Part shown: piece after piece, positions 45,768-59,364 of the stretch
Position numbering within the stretch: the first letter of the stretch is position 1
Layout: each line of letters begins with the position of its first letter
NCBI RefSeq assembly: GCF_011075055.1
Contig: NW_025401109.1
Coordinates: forward strand, 124,001 to 188,000
Source: Mangifera indica
Taxonomy: Eukaryota > Streptophyta > Magnoliopsida > Sapindales > Anacardiaceae
Length of the DNA: 64,000 nt
Direction: 5' to 3'
Position numbers and translations under genes: made by a program
The notes under the pieces: model-generated
The model's input: the letters and a program-made list of their open reading frames with translations, nothing else
Databases searched by the model: none
Told to the model about the DNA's origin: nothing

Positions 45768-48650
45768 TGTTACACAATAGTTAATATTATTATTAGTGAA
45801 AGCTACAGACAAAATCTCAAATTTTTATTAGTATGATTGACATATAATAAAATTATGTATACTTATAATAAGTAATAATTTGAGTATCAATTATGATATG
45901 ACATCGTGATTAAGTATTTATTATAAGACCAATCACATGGTAGTGCATCTTCATTAAGATTCAAATTTATATAATCATGTGGCATTTAAATTTAAGAATA
46001 AAATTGTATGAACAAACAAATTATATATTTTTTTTGTACAAATTGAGGTAGCAGTTTATGATTGAGTGATATGATTGTTTGTTTTTTTCTCTTATTTCAC
46101 AATCATGTAATCAGATGCAAACACATTTGGTTATATACAAAAGTTTGTATAATTTATTTGTATACATAATATTAATCCTAAATTTTAAAAAAATGTTTAT
46201 ATAAATAGTCTCTTTATATCATTTTAATGTAATGATAAAATTTTCTAATAATACAGTAACATCTGTATAATGTTAAATTCTATCTTTCATTCAATTTGTC
46301 ATCAAAATTAAAATTTATATTCAGTAATTACAACCATGATAAATAGTATTGAAAATTAAAATTTAATTTATTAATAAAACCATGCATATATATTTTTGAT
46401 ATATAATTTAAATATATAGATGATGGGTCATTATATAGTTGGATGATTTTTAATTAAAAATATAATATTCACTCATATGATAACACGCCATTTGTATATC
46501 TAAATTATATATATATAATACGTACACATAACATTGTTCTTAACTTATTAATTGACATCATCGTATTAATAAATAAGATATTGAGACAATCTTATATGCA
46601 AGAAATACTTATATAAGATGTTATATAAGATGTTTCTTTAATACAAATTTCAATTATTAATAAGTCTTCAATTTAAAAAAATTCATAAAAATACCCATAT
46701 TGAACAATTGAAATTTAACTAATCAATTTATTATCCACTAATATTTAATTTACCGATGTATCCTCTAATAATTATAATTTATTATTTTCCCTTTTTCTAA
46801 AAAAAAATATTTTTTTTTATTTAATCCTTTTTCTTTTATCATGTTCAATTCTTTACCACTAATTGTCGGTTATCATTTTTCTCCTCTCTTCATTCACCAA
46901 CATTTAATACCACCATTAACCATCTTTTTCTTCTCTTGTTATCTTCATCACTAATCATTAGTCATTCTCTTTCTCCTCTCGTCATCTTCACTGCCACACC
47001 ACTTTTAACCGTCCTTCTTCTATAGAAATCTTCACCACCAACAAGAGTAGCCATCCTTCTCCTTCATTCATTCTTACCATTGATCATCCTTCTGCTTCTA
47101 TCTTCTTCATCACCAATTTTCACTCTTCAATTTTCTAGGACAATCTGACAATAACCCTTGATTTATATTTACTTGAATAGAAGAATCAGCTAGATCAAAA
47201 TTTATTGAAAAGAAATGAGTGGGAGAAAAAGGAAGAGGAAATCAAAGGTAGAACCAAAATTTTTGCTAAGGGGGGCTCTCCATGCTCAATCATTGTTCAC
47301 TAATCAACATATATTTTACCTTATAGTAACACTCAATCTAATATTAAATCTATAGAAAAAATGATGAATATGTTAAACCCAAAATATCAAAATATATCTA
47401 AGAAATTAATAACTAGTTACACCGAAGTTAAGAACAAAAAGAGGGATTTGCATTATTCAATTTCAATAGAAAATATAAATGTCAATTCTCATATCTCAAT
47501 TGCAGCAATAAACTTTCTTTAAATCCCTCACTATCAAAATTTAATTTACAGGCGAGACAACAAAAAGTAAAATTGAGTAACTCCCAGGTCCCATCTCTAT
47601 TTGACCTCTTAAATTTCTACAAAATCTCAAGAAATTAACAAGCCTAACCCAGACAAGATGAAAAAACAATCGGATGTAAATATTTTAGGGTAGCATTTGT
47701 GCTATAACAAATGCTGAGTTTGAGTGTGTTAGAACTTTAAACTGCAACTCATGGTGTTTCATTGAGCTACACCTTAACAAAAAGTCCATAGACAATTATA
47801 TTATTCACAGTTATGCACATCCTCATTCATCATTATATTAAGTGCCAAATCAATATGCCATGGACCACGTGCTCCTTTCAATAAGTTGTCCAATTGCACT
47901 CTTATTAAGGTTCATGTATATTCGTTCACAGCAAGAAAAAACATCCAATACAAAAGCTTTCCATTCACAAAATCCTATTAATAATAAAGGACAATCAACC
48001 GGTGAAATTTCATCAGAATTCATAGGCACAAAAACTACAATTATGTCCAGCATTTCCTCATTAATTCCAAAAACACTGAACCATTCAAGATGCTCCAACA
48101 TAAAATTGTTATATAAAAATTAAAAAAAAATTACTTGGAAGCTGTAACTAGGAGCAATAGAGCAGCCACTTATCAAATGAGTAACGAGGGAGAATTAGTG
48201 AAGAATGGGATTGCAACTTGGGCCTAAGAATTCTTGGAAGCGACAGAATTGGAAGAATGGGATTTGGTGAATAGGTTAGGGTTTGGAAATTGAGTTTTTG
48301 GGCTTGTTTATATTTTGAAAAGCAAAACTTAGTAAGGGTGGCCTAATGAAACAAATGAGGGTGGGTCTTCATTAAAATTTAAAAAAAAAAAAATTGGAGT
48401 TAAGGGTGGGCCTAGGCCTTTCCTAAGATGGGATAATGGAAAAAAAATAAGTGAAAGAAAGAAGAATAAGAAAGAGATGCTTAGGTTGTTCTTAAATTTC
48501 CTCTATTGAGGGTTTGTTGTTCTTGTTTATATACCTTTAATTATAGAGGAAAAAAAGAGAAAATTATGTATTTTAAAAAGGCAAATGGTCACAATTTCAA
48601 AGATAAAAATCTAAATAGAATTTTAGATGTCACTGTTTAATATTTTCAAC
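45768..48650. other. Gene-less spacer 3' of the intact BBE gene (includes unit C right part)
   Basis: No supported gene. 45768-46000 resembles spacers at 16770 and 17870 (GTCAATATTATTATT-like and GTGATTA.GTATTTATTATA). The ORFs at 47842-48123 are opposite-strand overlaps without family features. 46800-47100 is pyrimidine-rich with repeated TTCTTC/CACCA words. Motifs at about 47245 and 48400 (GCTAAGGGGGGCTC and GTTAAGGGTGGGCC) hint at hAT-type ends but do not form a provable element. Confidence 0.5.
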
Positions 48651-49419
48651 TAGTTATTGTTGAAAATATATATAGAGATAATCATCCAACAATTTAAAAC
48701 TAGTTATTGTTGAAATTTCGTCGTCTTTACAATTTAATGTCGGTTGGATTAAGAGCATGCTGAAAAGTCTGAACGAGCCGTACACATGGATATTATCAAG
48801 GATTATTCAATATTTGTCATACGTAGAAGGGGAAAACAGCACTAGTGTTCCAAATTTCCAAACAACAAAGGATATTATCAAAGGTTGCTGCAGATGTGAA
48901 AACAAATTAATATTAGCCTCGTGCTTTTGATCATTCAAATGCTATATCCTTACAAAATTCAAATGTTAATTACGTATCCGACTCTTGTACTGCCACGACA
49001 TCATTTTGCTAGAATATCATTGATCTTACAACGCCGTGCAGAGTTGTATGAACAATTAACATCAAGAGAGCGATACAACAATGATGTATGATGACACATA
49101 TTCTCATTAATACTTGGAAACTCATATAATAAAAAAAACAACTTCATTTATTTATTAGATTCCAACAAAAAGATTGCAAGAACCAACTTATGTTTAATTT
49201 TATAACCATTAAATATCACAATAATTTTTTATACACCAAATTTTGAGTATTTAATTAAACATTCATATGATCTATTTTCATATAATTAAATATTTATCTT
49301 TAATTTAATTATTCAATCACATAATTACATATTACTTAAATATATAATTGAATACTTAACTCTTGAGGGCTCATGATTTGATTGATACTCATATTATATC
49401 TGAAATAATTAATATTAAA

Positions 49420-51009
49420 CTAGTGTGGAAGAACTGGAATGCTTTGTTCATTCTTGAAGAAGTTATCAGGATCAACCTTAGTCTTAATCTTCACCAACCG
49501 CTCGAAATTACCCTTGAAATACTTGATTCCATAAACTCTTCCTTCCAAGTAGCTCCCATTTCCATTGTGATTGATCCCCAAATCAATATCTCTATAATTC
49601 AGAAACGCCTGCCTCGGATTCTTGGACACAAATGGAGTCATGTGATTATAAAGCTCTCGAATCAACCCCAAATAAAAGTTTGCCGCCTCAGTCCCCGATT
49701 CATTCCAGTCCACTAAGTACTGAATCTTCCATAAGTTTCCAGCTCTATGCGGAAATGGCGTCGCCGTCGCGGCAATCTCCTCCATTCGACCCCCGTAAGG
49801 ATTGAATGTCAGCATTGGCGTCTCTAGTTCAATCATTTTCTTCCATATTCCTTCCAGGCCGTCCATAGGAATCGGCTTCCTCACATAATCGGACTTTCTC
49901 TTCAGGAAACTCAGCGCCGGCGCACGATTTAGTAAAACATTTGTTGATGTTCCGGAGGGAAAATCTCTCCAGAAAACAACTGATTCAAGCCAGCTCGATT
50001 CGACGCAGTCAGACTGAGTTAACCCCAGTTGAGGAAAGCTCTTTTCCATGATTGAAAGAAGTTTCTCAGAGCCACCGAGATAAAAACCCCAGAAGTTCCC
50101 CCTCACAGTCTTATTAACCACATCTAATGTGAGTCGGACGAAGAGCTCTTTAGGAAGTTTGTACGCGACATGTTGCCATTGATCCACAATCTCAGTTAGA
50201 TTGTGTGATTCTAAAGTTCTTCTAACCAGAAACGAAGTCACTGTTTCTGGAACTGGAACAAGATTGATTTTATAAGCAATAATGGCTCCGAAACTGGCTC
50301 CTCCTCCTCCTCTGATAGCCCAAAACAAATCTTCCCCCATGGATTTTCTATCCAGAAGCCTTCCATTAGCATCAACAAGCCTTGCATCGACGATATTATC
50401 GACAGTGAGCCCGTATTTTCTCATCATGTTACCATATCCTCCGCCGCTCATGTGTCCACCAACACCCACTGTGGGACAAATCCCGGCCGGGAAGCCATGA
50501 GTTTTACTCTTCTCCGCAATTTTATAATAAACTTCTCCAAGAATCGCCCCCGCCTGAACCCAGGCAGTGTTGTTTTCAATGTCAACATCAACAGCGCGAA
50601 GATTAAACATGTCAAGGACGAAGAAAGGGACTTGGGAGACATAAGATAAGCCCTCGTAGTCATGGCCGCCGCTTCTGATTTTCATCTGCAGGCCATGTTT
50701 CCGGGCACAAATAACCGCAACCTGGACGTGGGATTCATGCAATGCAGTGATGATAAGGAAAGGTTTGGGAGTTGAAGTTGAGTTGAAACGGAGATTCCGA
50801 ATGTAGGATTGCAATATGGAGGAAAAGGAGGTATTTTGTGGGGTGAAAATGGCGGGGGAGATTGGATGGGAAGGCTGAGAATGGTTGAAGAGACAATGGA
50901 GGAAGTTTTCGTGGACAGAATCAGAAGTTGCTCGCCATGAAAAAGATGAAAAGAGAATGAGAATTATCGAAAACAATGAAAGTTTCGGAGTATTTGTAAA
51001 ATTTTTCAT
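49420..51009 (-). CDS. Berberine-bridge-enzyme-like FAD oxidase, intact
   Basis: 529 codons without introns, the normal size and structure of plant BBE-like genes. Residues 1-29 form a secretion signal (hydrophobic SLFSIILILFSSFSW), so the product is probably secreted or sent to wall or vacuole. The FAD-binding PCMH domain spans about 80-255. The FAD-attaching residues are both present: His116 in RSGGHDYEG and Cys178 in AGICPTVGVGGH, implying bicovalent flavin. The substrate domain follows, and the BBE C-terminal motif is at about 467-529 (NYRDIDLGIN, DPDNFFKNEQSIP). Family members oxidise alkaloids, oligosaccharides or monolignols with O2. The substrate here cannot be told. The start is fixed by the signal peptide and the matching start in the duplicate. 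Neighbours are all transposons. Confidence 0.96.
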   Translation of the reverse strand: MKNFTNTPKLSLFSIILILFSSFSWRATSDSVHENFLHCLFNHSQPSHPISPAIFTPQNTSFSSILQSYIRNLRFNSTSTPKPFLIITALHESHVQVAVICARKHGLQMKIRSGGHDYEGLSYVSQVPFFVLDMFNLRAVDVDIENNTAWVQAGAILGEVYYKIAEKSKTHGFPAGICPTVGVGGHMSGGGYGNMMRKYGLTVDNIVDARLVDANGRLLDRKSMGEDLFWAIRGGGGASFGAIIAYKINLVPVPETVTSFLVRRTLESHNLTEIVDQWQHVAYKLPKELFVRLTLDVVNKTVRGNFWGFYLGGSEKLLSIMEKSFPQLGLTQSDCVESSWLESVVFWRDFPSGTSTNVLLNRAPALSFLKRKSDYVRKPIPMDGLEGIWKKMIELETPMLTFNPYGGRMEEIAATATPFPHRAGNLWKIQYLVDWNESGTEAANFYLGLIRELYNHMTPFVSKNPRQAFLNYRDIDLGINHNGNGSYLEGRVYGIKYFKGNFERLVKIKTKVDPDNFFKNEQSIPVLPH

Positions 51010-51054
51010 TGTAGATATTATGCATGTGCGTTGTATTCATGGGTTCTTGTCTTG

Positions 51055-51062
51055 TATATATA
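51055..51062 (-). promoter_or_regulatory. TATA box of the BBE gene
   Basis: TATATATA, about 46 bp before the ATG. The pseudogene copy has TATGTATA at 13998-14005, and a second copy of this core lies at 52761-52769. Confidence 0.65.
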
Positions 51063-51086
51063 GGCTGCGTATGGTTCATACATAAT

Positions 51087-52860
51087 ACTTTTCTTTTGGT
51101 TTGACTGTGAATAAATCTTATTAGCACATTCTCGTTATATATTAAATAATTAATAAACTAATTATAATTTTGATAATTATTTATTAATTTTTTAAAAATA
51201 AAACTAGAATAAAAATATATTTATTTTGAGTTAATAAAACAATTAATATTGTATATTTTAGTATTCTTTTACTATACTCAATTATATACCGTAATTATTT
51301 ATATTTATTAATCTTCATTAAATATAATAGTAATTTATGATCTTTTAGTATGGTAATCTTTTATTTTTGTGAAAAAATTACTTAAATCAAATACATCTTA
51401 GAGTTACGAGAAATAATGTGTTAGAATTGACAAAATTTGACGTGATCTATTAACCCCGATATGACACAATACGAAAATAATTAGATTAGGGTTATGATTT
51501 TTTTACACAAATAATAGTTCAAGTTAGGTTATGGTTGACCCTTAAAAAGTTGAATCAAGTTCAAATTGATACAAAGCCAACTCGAATCAATCCGAACTAA
51601 TCTGAATATTTTGAACAAATTATTGCATAACATAATATTATAAAAAAATCTCCAATACTATTTATTTTCTTTATTTGACAGAGAGAGTTTAAATATATAA
51701 TCTATATTTTCTAATTCAAATCAACAAAGAAATTGATATTGCATCACTAAACATCAAATCTACATCACTCATTCATTGCTTCTGGAAATATTGTATAGGT
51801 TAGCTAGATGTTTATTATTTTTTTGATAAATTTTGGATATCTACTTGGAGGAGTTACTCTTAGGGCTTTTGCCAAAATCTTATCATCATTCTATATGATT
51901 ACTTTTCTTTTGGTTTGCCTGTGAATAAATCTTGTTAGCACATTCACGTTATATATTAAAAACTTAATAAATTAATTATAATTTTGATAATTATTTATTA
52001 ATTTTTTAAGATAAAATTACAATAAAAATACATTTATTTTAAGTTAACAAAACAATTAATATAAGAATATTTCAAATAATTATATTTTAGTATCATTTTA
52101 TTATAATGATTAAATATAATAATTATTTATATTTATCAATTTTTATTAAATATAATAATCATTTATATATTAATCTTTTAGTATGGTAATTTTTCATTTT
52201 TGTAAAAAAATATTATTCAAACTAAATACATCCTAGAGTTATGAGAAATGCTATATGTTAGAGTTGGCAAAATTTGGCACGAGATGTTAACTTGATACTA
52301 CACGATACAAAAAAAATTGGGTTAGGGTTTTGATTTTTTTACATAAAAAGTATTTCAAATAGGGTTAGGGTTGACCCTTAAAAATTTGGATCAGGTTTGG
52401 ATTAACATGAAACCAATTTGAATTAATCTGAACTAACTTGAATATTTTCAACAAATTATTGTATAACATGATATCAAAAAAAAATCTTGAATATTATTTA
52501 TTTTCTTTATTTGACAGAATAAGTTTCAATACATAATTTATATTTTCTAATTTGAATAAACAAAGAAATTGATATTACATCACGAAATACCAAGTTTACA
52601 TCGCTCATTCAGTCCTTGAAATATTATATAAGTTAGGCAGATATTTATTATTTTTTGATAAATTTTAGATATCTACTTAGAGGAGCTAGCCTTCGGTTAG
52701 GCCTTTTGCCAAAATTTTATCATCTTCTACTTTAATAACTCATTCATTGCTTCTTGTCTTGTATATATAGGCTGCGTATGGCTCATATATAGTACTTTTC
52801 TTTTGGTTTGACTGTGAATAAATCTTGTTAGCACATTCACGTTATATATTAATAAATGAA
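51087..52860. repeat. Tandem repeat of the BBE upstream region
   Basis: ACTTTTCTTTTGGTTTG..TGTGAATAAATCTT recurs at 51087, 51901 and 52794, so two units of 814 and 893 bp and a partial third stand in tandem. Other shared blocks are GGTTGACCCTTAAAAA (51534 and 52370) and TTGACAGA..AGTTT (51676 and 52513). The third copy begins with the BBE core promoter (CTTGTATATATAGGCTGCGTATGG at 52757-52780). Unit A has a single unit. Confidence 0.88.
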
Positions 52861-55053
52861 TTATTAAGTCTATTCTATACATCCAATTTTAACTATTAAT
52901 TAGATGCTTATATAATATATTATTATATGATTAAATTTAAATTAAATTATTAATTTAAAATTATTTAATCAAATATAATATATATTATTTTAAATATTCA
53001 GATTTGGATATCCGGAATTTTATCTTGCAGCTGTTTGATGTTGCATTTTAATAATAATATTGTTATTAAAAAGATAGTGGAAAGACGGCGAAAGTCATCT
53101 CCTCCCAAATTGACCAAGAAATGTCTAATGAATATCTGTCTACAAACTACGAAGAGCCGTATTTTATTAGTCTTTGACAATATGCAACATGTGATAATCA
53201 AATCAAGTTTGTGATCCATTTAAGCTCTGAGTTGATTTAGATCGACTCAAATATTATATTATATTTAAATGCAATTTGAATTTTAATTCATTAATCTTGA
53301 GCTCACATTGAATTAATTCTTTTAAGTTTAAACTATTCTCCAATTAGAATTTGTTCAAATTTAATTTAGATTAAATTCAATTCTATACAATTGTCAATAT
53401 TATTATTGGAAGCTACAAATAAATTCTCATACCTTAATTAATATTATTAGTATATAATAAATTTGATAGTTTATGTCATTAAGTCGTGTTCATATCATAT
53501 CAATTCAAGTTTCATATCAAAGAGTCTAAGCCTTAACCCGATTTGAAATATTTTTTAGTTAACCTAACTCTAATTAACAAATAAAATTGTGTCAAAATAT
53601 TACACATGATGAACTATTTATTATAAAACAACACACTTTATCAAATTTCAAAGAATAACACTATCTGTTACAAAATAATACACGAATTGATATTTTTTCT
53701 TTTAAGTTTAAACTATTCTCCAATTAGAATTTGTTCAAATTTAATTTAGATTAAATTCAATTCTATACAATAGTCAATATTATTATTATTGGAAGTTACA
53801 AATAAAGTCTCATACCTTAATTAATATTGTTAGTATATAATAGACTTGATAGTTCATATCATTGAGTAGTGTTTATATCATATCAATTTAGATTTTGTAT
53901 CAAAGAGTCTAAACCGTAATCCAATTTGAAATAGAATCATGCCAAAAATTTTTAACCTAACACTATATTAAAATATTTTTTAGAATCAAATATTTTGATG
54001 GTTTTAATATAAGTCAAATATGATAAAAACGTACACAAAAGAACAATTTCAACTTTATGTGCAAACATGAAAAGTCCACCACTTTTTGAGATAATATTAT
54101 GCATGGTGTTTTCAAGAGTAATATTATTTATATAAATTAATTATATAGTTATATTCATATATATATTAGGTGATAATATCTAATTTAATAATTTTATAGT
54201 GAAAAATAAAATAAATAATTATATTATCTAATTATAAAAAACTACAATTTATATAAATAAGTTATAGATAATTTTTATTTTATTTTAAATTATTATTGAG
54301 AAGTATATACAAATTAATTATACAATCATATTCATGTATACATTTTGCGGTAAAATCTGATTTAATAATTTTGAAATAAAAAAAATTATATTACTTAATT
54401 ATAAAATATTATTTTAATTTATATAAATAAATTATTGTTTCTCCGTATAATTTTATTTTATTTTAAAATTGTTATCAACAGAAAAATAAATTCGGTTATT
54501 GATGTAACCACTACTTAGAAATGTGTAAGCTTTTATCAAAAGAAAAATAAAGTCGGTTATGTTGTTTTTATTCGACCAAGAAATATAATATAATCTTAAC
54601 CTGGATTTTGATTTGATTCTGATCTCATATTAGGGCACATGCGTGAACAATATTTATGTGGTCAATTGTTCAATATAGAAAATGTCAATCTTTTAATTCC
54701 ACCGGAAATAAGAAGAAATCCATCAAATAGCTTCGACTTGCATCATGTATGACTATACGTGTGGGATGTAAATCACATATGGTAAAAATTTTATAAAAAA
54801 TCAATGAAATTCATGTTCAATTTTCTATTGTTAGATTCTAATCTTCTTTAATCACAATAACACTAACACAATTAAACGAAATCACAATCTATTTTACAAA
54901 TAAATCGTAGAACCAAAAATCTTTAAATGTATATCTCTAACATCTCAATTATCAATACAAATACAAGTAAATCTTTACATCCCTTAAACAATAGAAGATG
55001 GAAATGAACAATGAATTACCTTTTTATCCATTAATTGCATGACCTTTGAATCA
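52861..55053. other. Spacer between upstream repeats and copia-1 copy B
   Basis: No gene. Aligns with 16240-20252 of unit A minus the composite insertion. Contains a local direct duplication: CTTTTAAGTTTAAACTATTCTCC occurs at about 53318 and 53699 with about 110 bp of following sequence. Confidence 0.75.
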
Positions 55054-55739
55054 TATAAATAATATTGGCGCTCCAAGACATATTTTATTTACATTAACTT
55101 TTGAAATATATAGTACATTCAAGAGCTATATATGGCTAGATGTGATACAATATAATATATGGTCAAAATTATAAGTTTTATGTGATACAGTATAATATAC
55201 AACAAAATATATGATGCTATATTTGTTTGCATGAGTTATGCATATCACCCTCTCTCAAGCCTAACAAGTTTTGCAAAAACTATTAACTTGTCCGTTAAGA
55301 GTTGAAATATGGTTTTGGACATCGACTTAGTGAGAACATTTGCAGTTGGTGGAGGAAAAATATCACACCTTAAGGAGCCCTTGTTGGACTTGATCTCTAG
55401 CAAATTGGAAGTCAATCTCTAAGTACTTAGACTGTGATGGAAAATAGGATTCAAGGTGAGATATGTAGTCAATAAATTATCACACTAAATAATAGGAGTC
55501 GATGTAATAAAAAAACCAATTTCATGAAGGAGAGATTTGAGCCATATAATTTCCAAGGCACATGTTGCAACTACCTCATACTGAACCTCTGTTGAGGACC
55601 AAACAATTATTTGTTGTTTCTAACAACTCCATGAAATTAAATTAAAGCCGAAGTAAATTGCAAACTCGATGGTACTTTTTTTGTCATCTAGATTGTTGCC
55701 CTAGTTAGCATCACAATAACCAACAAGATCAAAATTGCT

Positions 55740-56700
55740 TAGTTTACGAAAGAGTAAGTAATGACCGATAATGTCATGTAAATAATGCAAGATCCACTTA
55801 ACACTTTGCCACTAAGATTTACAGGGCTGATGCATGTATTGTAACACTTGATTAATAGTTAAGGCAATTTCGGGTCTTATGATACACAAGTATTGCAAGC
55901 TATCAACCCTCTACCACTACAATGTTGGATCATCAAAGGCTTCAGAATCTTTATGCACAAATTTGATGGTAGGACACGAAGGAGTAAAAACAAATTTGGC
56001 AATGCTCATGCTAGCTTTATCAAGATGATCTTTAATGTATTTCTCTTGAGATAACAAGAGCCCATGGTGTAGCCAACTAACCTTAACACCAAGAAAATAA
56101 TTCAACAAACCAAGGTCTTTAAGAGTAATGTCTTGTTGAAGCTACTTGATGGCATGAGACAAAAAAATAGCATTGCTATAAGTGAAATAAGATCATCTAC
56201 ATAAATGAGACAATGTGTCATATTGTGCCTTGTCTATAGCAGTAAAGTGAAGTATCAACTTTGGAACTAATGAAGCCAAACCGGTGTAAAAGAGTGGTAA
56301 TATAAGACAACCATGCCTTTAGTGCTTGTTTCAGGCCATAAAGAGACTTGTGGAGGTAATAGACATGATGAGGTTTTAGTGGATCAACATAGCCTTAAGG
56401 TTGCACCATGCATATGGTTTCATCAAGTTAACCATGTAAAAAAGCATTAGAAACATCTAATTGCGTGATATTCTAGCCAAAGGATACTGCAAGTAAGAGA
56501 AAGAGCCAAATTATAGATAGCTTAATTACTAAACTAAATGTCTGAAAGTAGTTGATACCATGGCGTTGATGAAACCCTTTTGCAACAAGTTATGCCTTAA
56601 AGGGATTGATAGTACCATCAAGATTCTTCTTAGCTCAAAACACCCATTTGTTGACAACTATATTAAATGCGTCCTCTCGAGGGACCAAGTCCCATGTGCC
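55740..56700 (-). pseudogene. copia-1B reverse transcriptase, broken
   Basis: 56108-55917 encodes LNYFLGVKVSWLHHGLLLSQ and STPSC. The upstream part resembling QGYVDP and KSLYGLK is visible in broken frames at 56200-56460, as is the RT start at about 56540-56650 (near the AKRFHQRHGINYF equivalent). Many single-base changes. Confidence 0.8.
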
Positions 56701-57151
56701 TTGGGATAAAAAAGTTTCAATTTCTTCACTCATTGTATCATGCCAGATTTTGTGTTTGAAAGCTTTGGTGATTCAGGTATAACGATGCCAGTGGTGAAAG
56801 ATTTAGGTTTCAAGTTCCCCAATTTTTCACTAGTAACCATGAGATGAATATTTTTCTCAGTTGACCAAGGTGATGGAGAGGAGTTAGGCGATTGATGTTG
56901 GAAATATTGAAAGAGATCCATAATTAAATCCAATCCTGGTGGACTTAGATTATGGCGATCAAAGGCTTGGGGCAACGTTAAAGCCATTGTTAGGGTGAGC
57001 AAGGATGATTGATCACTAAGTGGTGTGGTGTTTGTTGTAGGCAGATGCAATGGGAAATGAAAATGACTAATTGGAAATGGACTGATGTAATTAGGAATGG
57101 TTGAGTTATTCATTCTATTGCCACTATCAATTAATCCTTTGAATGGAAATA

Positions 57152-58018
57152 CTAGTTCATCAAAGAGAACATGTTGTGAGTAATAGATTTTGTTATCAAT
57201 AGTGTCAAAACAAAGTTATCCTTTATAAACTTTATTGCAACAAGAAAAACACACTGTTTGGAACTAGGAGATAATTTGGTTTTGGTATATGGATGCATCC
57301 AAGGGTAACAAGCACAACCAAAGATTTTAAGTTTAGCATAATTCAGTTTTTCATGAAACAATTTTTGGTATAAAGAAAGATGACTAGTATGTAGTGTGGA
57401 AAGGCGATTTATAGTGTAAACAATAGCTTCAAAAGCATAGTCCCAAAATTGCATTGACAAATTAGTATGATTTAAGAGTGCAAGATTAGTTTCAACAATA
57501 TAGGTATGCTTTTTTTTGACACAGTCATTTTGTTCTAGCATGTATGGACATGACCGTCATTGAGAAATATCATTGTCAGTAAGATAATTTCACATGGCCT
57601 AAAATTCTCCACCCTAGTCAGATTGAAAACTTTTAATAGGACAACCGAAATACTTTTCAACAATACAATGAAATTTAATGAAACAACTAAGTACCTCAGG
57701 CTTGTACTTAATAAAAAATATCCATGAATATTTGCTAAAATGATCATAAAATAGAACATAATAACTAGCACTATTTATTGAGAAAACTATAGTACGACCC
57801 CAAATGTCTGAACAAACTAATTCTAATGGAGTGGAAGCATTAAAATTAGAGGATGGGAAAGGTAATATGAAGGATTTACTAATGCTACAAGCATGAAAAC
57901 GAGTACTAATATCATTAACAAAATTAATATTAGAGTACCACAAGACGTGTTTAACAATTGGGATTGAAGCATGCCTAAGGTATGATTGACAAGGCAGAAG
58001 ACAAGGCTTTGCAACCAC
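57152..58018 (-). pseudogene. copia-1B integrase
   Basis: 58018-57614 encodes the zinc-region (LRHASIPIVKHV, CHACSISKS-like) and core start (LELVCSDIWGRTIV with catalytic Asp, SYYVLFYDHFSKYSW with a following Asp, FIKYKPEVL, IKSFQSD). 57541-57152 encodes the end (THIVETNLALLNHTNLS, AIVYTINRLST, LNYAKLKIFGCACYPW). A frameshift near 57540-57610 separates them. It keeps more of the core than the two other copies. Confidence 0.88.
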
Positions 58019-58028
58019 TAGAAGAGGA

Positions 58029-59364
58029 CTAATATAGCTCTAATGAAAGAGAATATAACCCCTTGTCACTCCAGCCTTTGTACAGGATTGCAAAAAATGC
58101 CAAATCCTTAATAGAAAAAATAACAGTAAAAAATTCAAGAGAAACACAATTAGCATGAGTAAATGCATTAACAAAAAGTAAATTTTGACAGACAGATGAA
58201 ACATAAAGAATATCTTGAAAACAATAGAGTTTGGAATTAAAAGAGAATGTATTGGAACCAATATGAGTGATTGGAAGTGTTTTACTATTACTAATAACAA
58301 GCTCTTTCGGTCTAATATTTTCAGAATGAATGGGTAGGTTTTTCATGTCATTGGTCAAGTGATGAGTGGTATTGGAATCAACAACCTATAGTTTGGAGGT
58401 AGTGGAAAATATATTAGAAGCATAGGCATCTTGCATGTATGGGGAAGGACACTATTTTCAAACATTATCGACACAATCACAATTATAACATGGTAAGCAC
58501 TACCACTTGAAAACTGATTGGAAAATTGATTAGGCAGACCAGATGAGGATCAACCCTCATAAACTTGTCCATATGAGATTTGTTTGTTGCATACAAGACC
58601 TCTGTCTTTATTATTGGATTGATGAGAAGTGTAATAAGCTGAAGGAATAATGATGTTGGATTGCATAGAGTCTTTTGCCAATTAGGATTCTTTACTTAGT
58701 AATAGACCATAGAGATCATCGAAGGACACAATAGTAAAATGCAACCCAACACTGCAAACAAATAGATGATATGTTAGTCTAGGGCCTGATAATATCGCAT
58801 CAACAAAGTCTTTTTCATCTACTAGATGATTGAGGGCATGTAATTGATTGAAAAGAGTTTTAACCCATTGTATATACTTTAGAATGAGATCATTGTCTCA
58901 GTGAAGATTATTCAATTGAGTCTTCAATTGCGACACCTACATTTTAGAACTAGATGCATATGTCTGAGCAAGTTTTGTGAAGCCTCCTTGCTAAGAAAAC
59001 ACCAATAACTTGAGGCAAAACTGTTTCAGAGAGAGAAAGTTGATTATCTAGCTCAAAATGAGTTGATCTTGGTTGAATCATGATGTGTAAGCAGGATTGA
59101 CTTCTGTCTCATTAATTAATTTTGGTGGTGGAGATTGACTACTATCAATATGGTGAGCCATGATATCCATGAACAAAGGCAAGAGTTAAGTCTACCATAA
59201 CAGGTAATTAGAGAATGATAGTTTCAAGGGTAAAAGGTGAGCTATATTCAAAAAATGAGCAAACGTTGGTGTGAAAGAATTTATCATATTCATGATTGCT
59301 CTATTGTCAATCATGGAAACAAAAAAGAAAGAAAGTTGTTAAGCCTTAAAAGGTTCTGATACCA
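58029..59364 (-). pseudogene. copia-1B gag and protease-linked region
   Basis: 58358-58029 encodes MTNDMKNLPIHSEN, SKTLPITHIGSNTFSF, FQDILYVSSVCQNLLFVN and GWSDKGLYSL, the stretch after the protease. 58360-59340 is gag by position and by its match to copy A, broken. The primer site equivalent (GGTTCTGATACCA) is at 59352-59364. Confidence 0.75.

Noticed and set aside
47240..48425. Non-autonomous hAT element
   Set aside because: GGTAGAACCAAAATTTTTGC and GTTAAGGGTGGGCC resemble hAT end sequences, but the two do not pair as inverted repeats and no 8-bp duplication was found.
50282..50663. ORFs on both strands within the BBE gene
   Set aside because: They overlap the conserved FAD-domain coding frame and are shadows of it.
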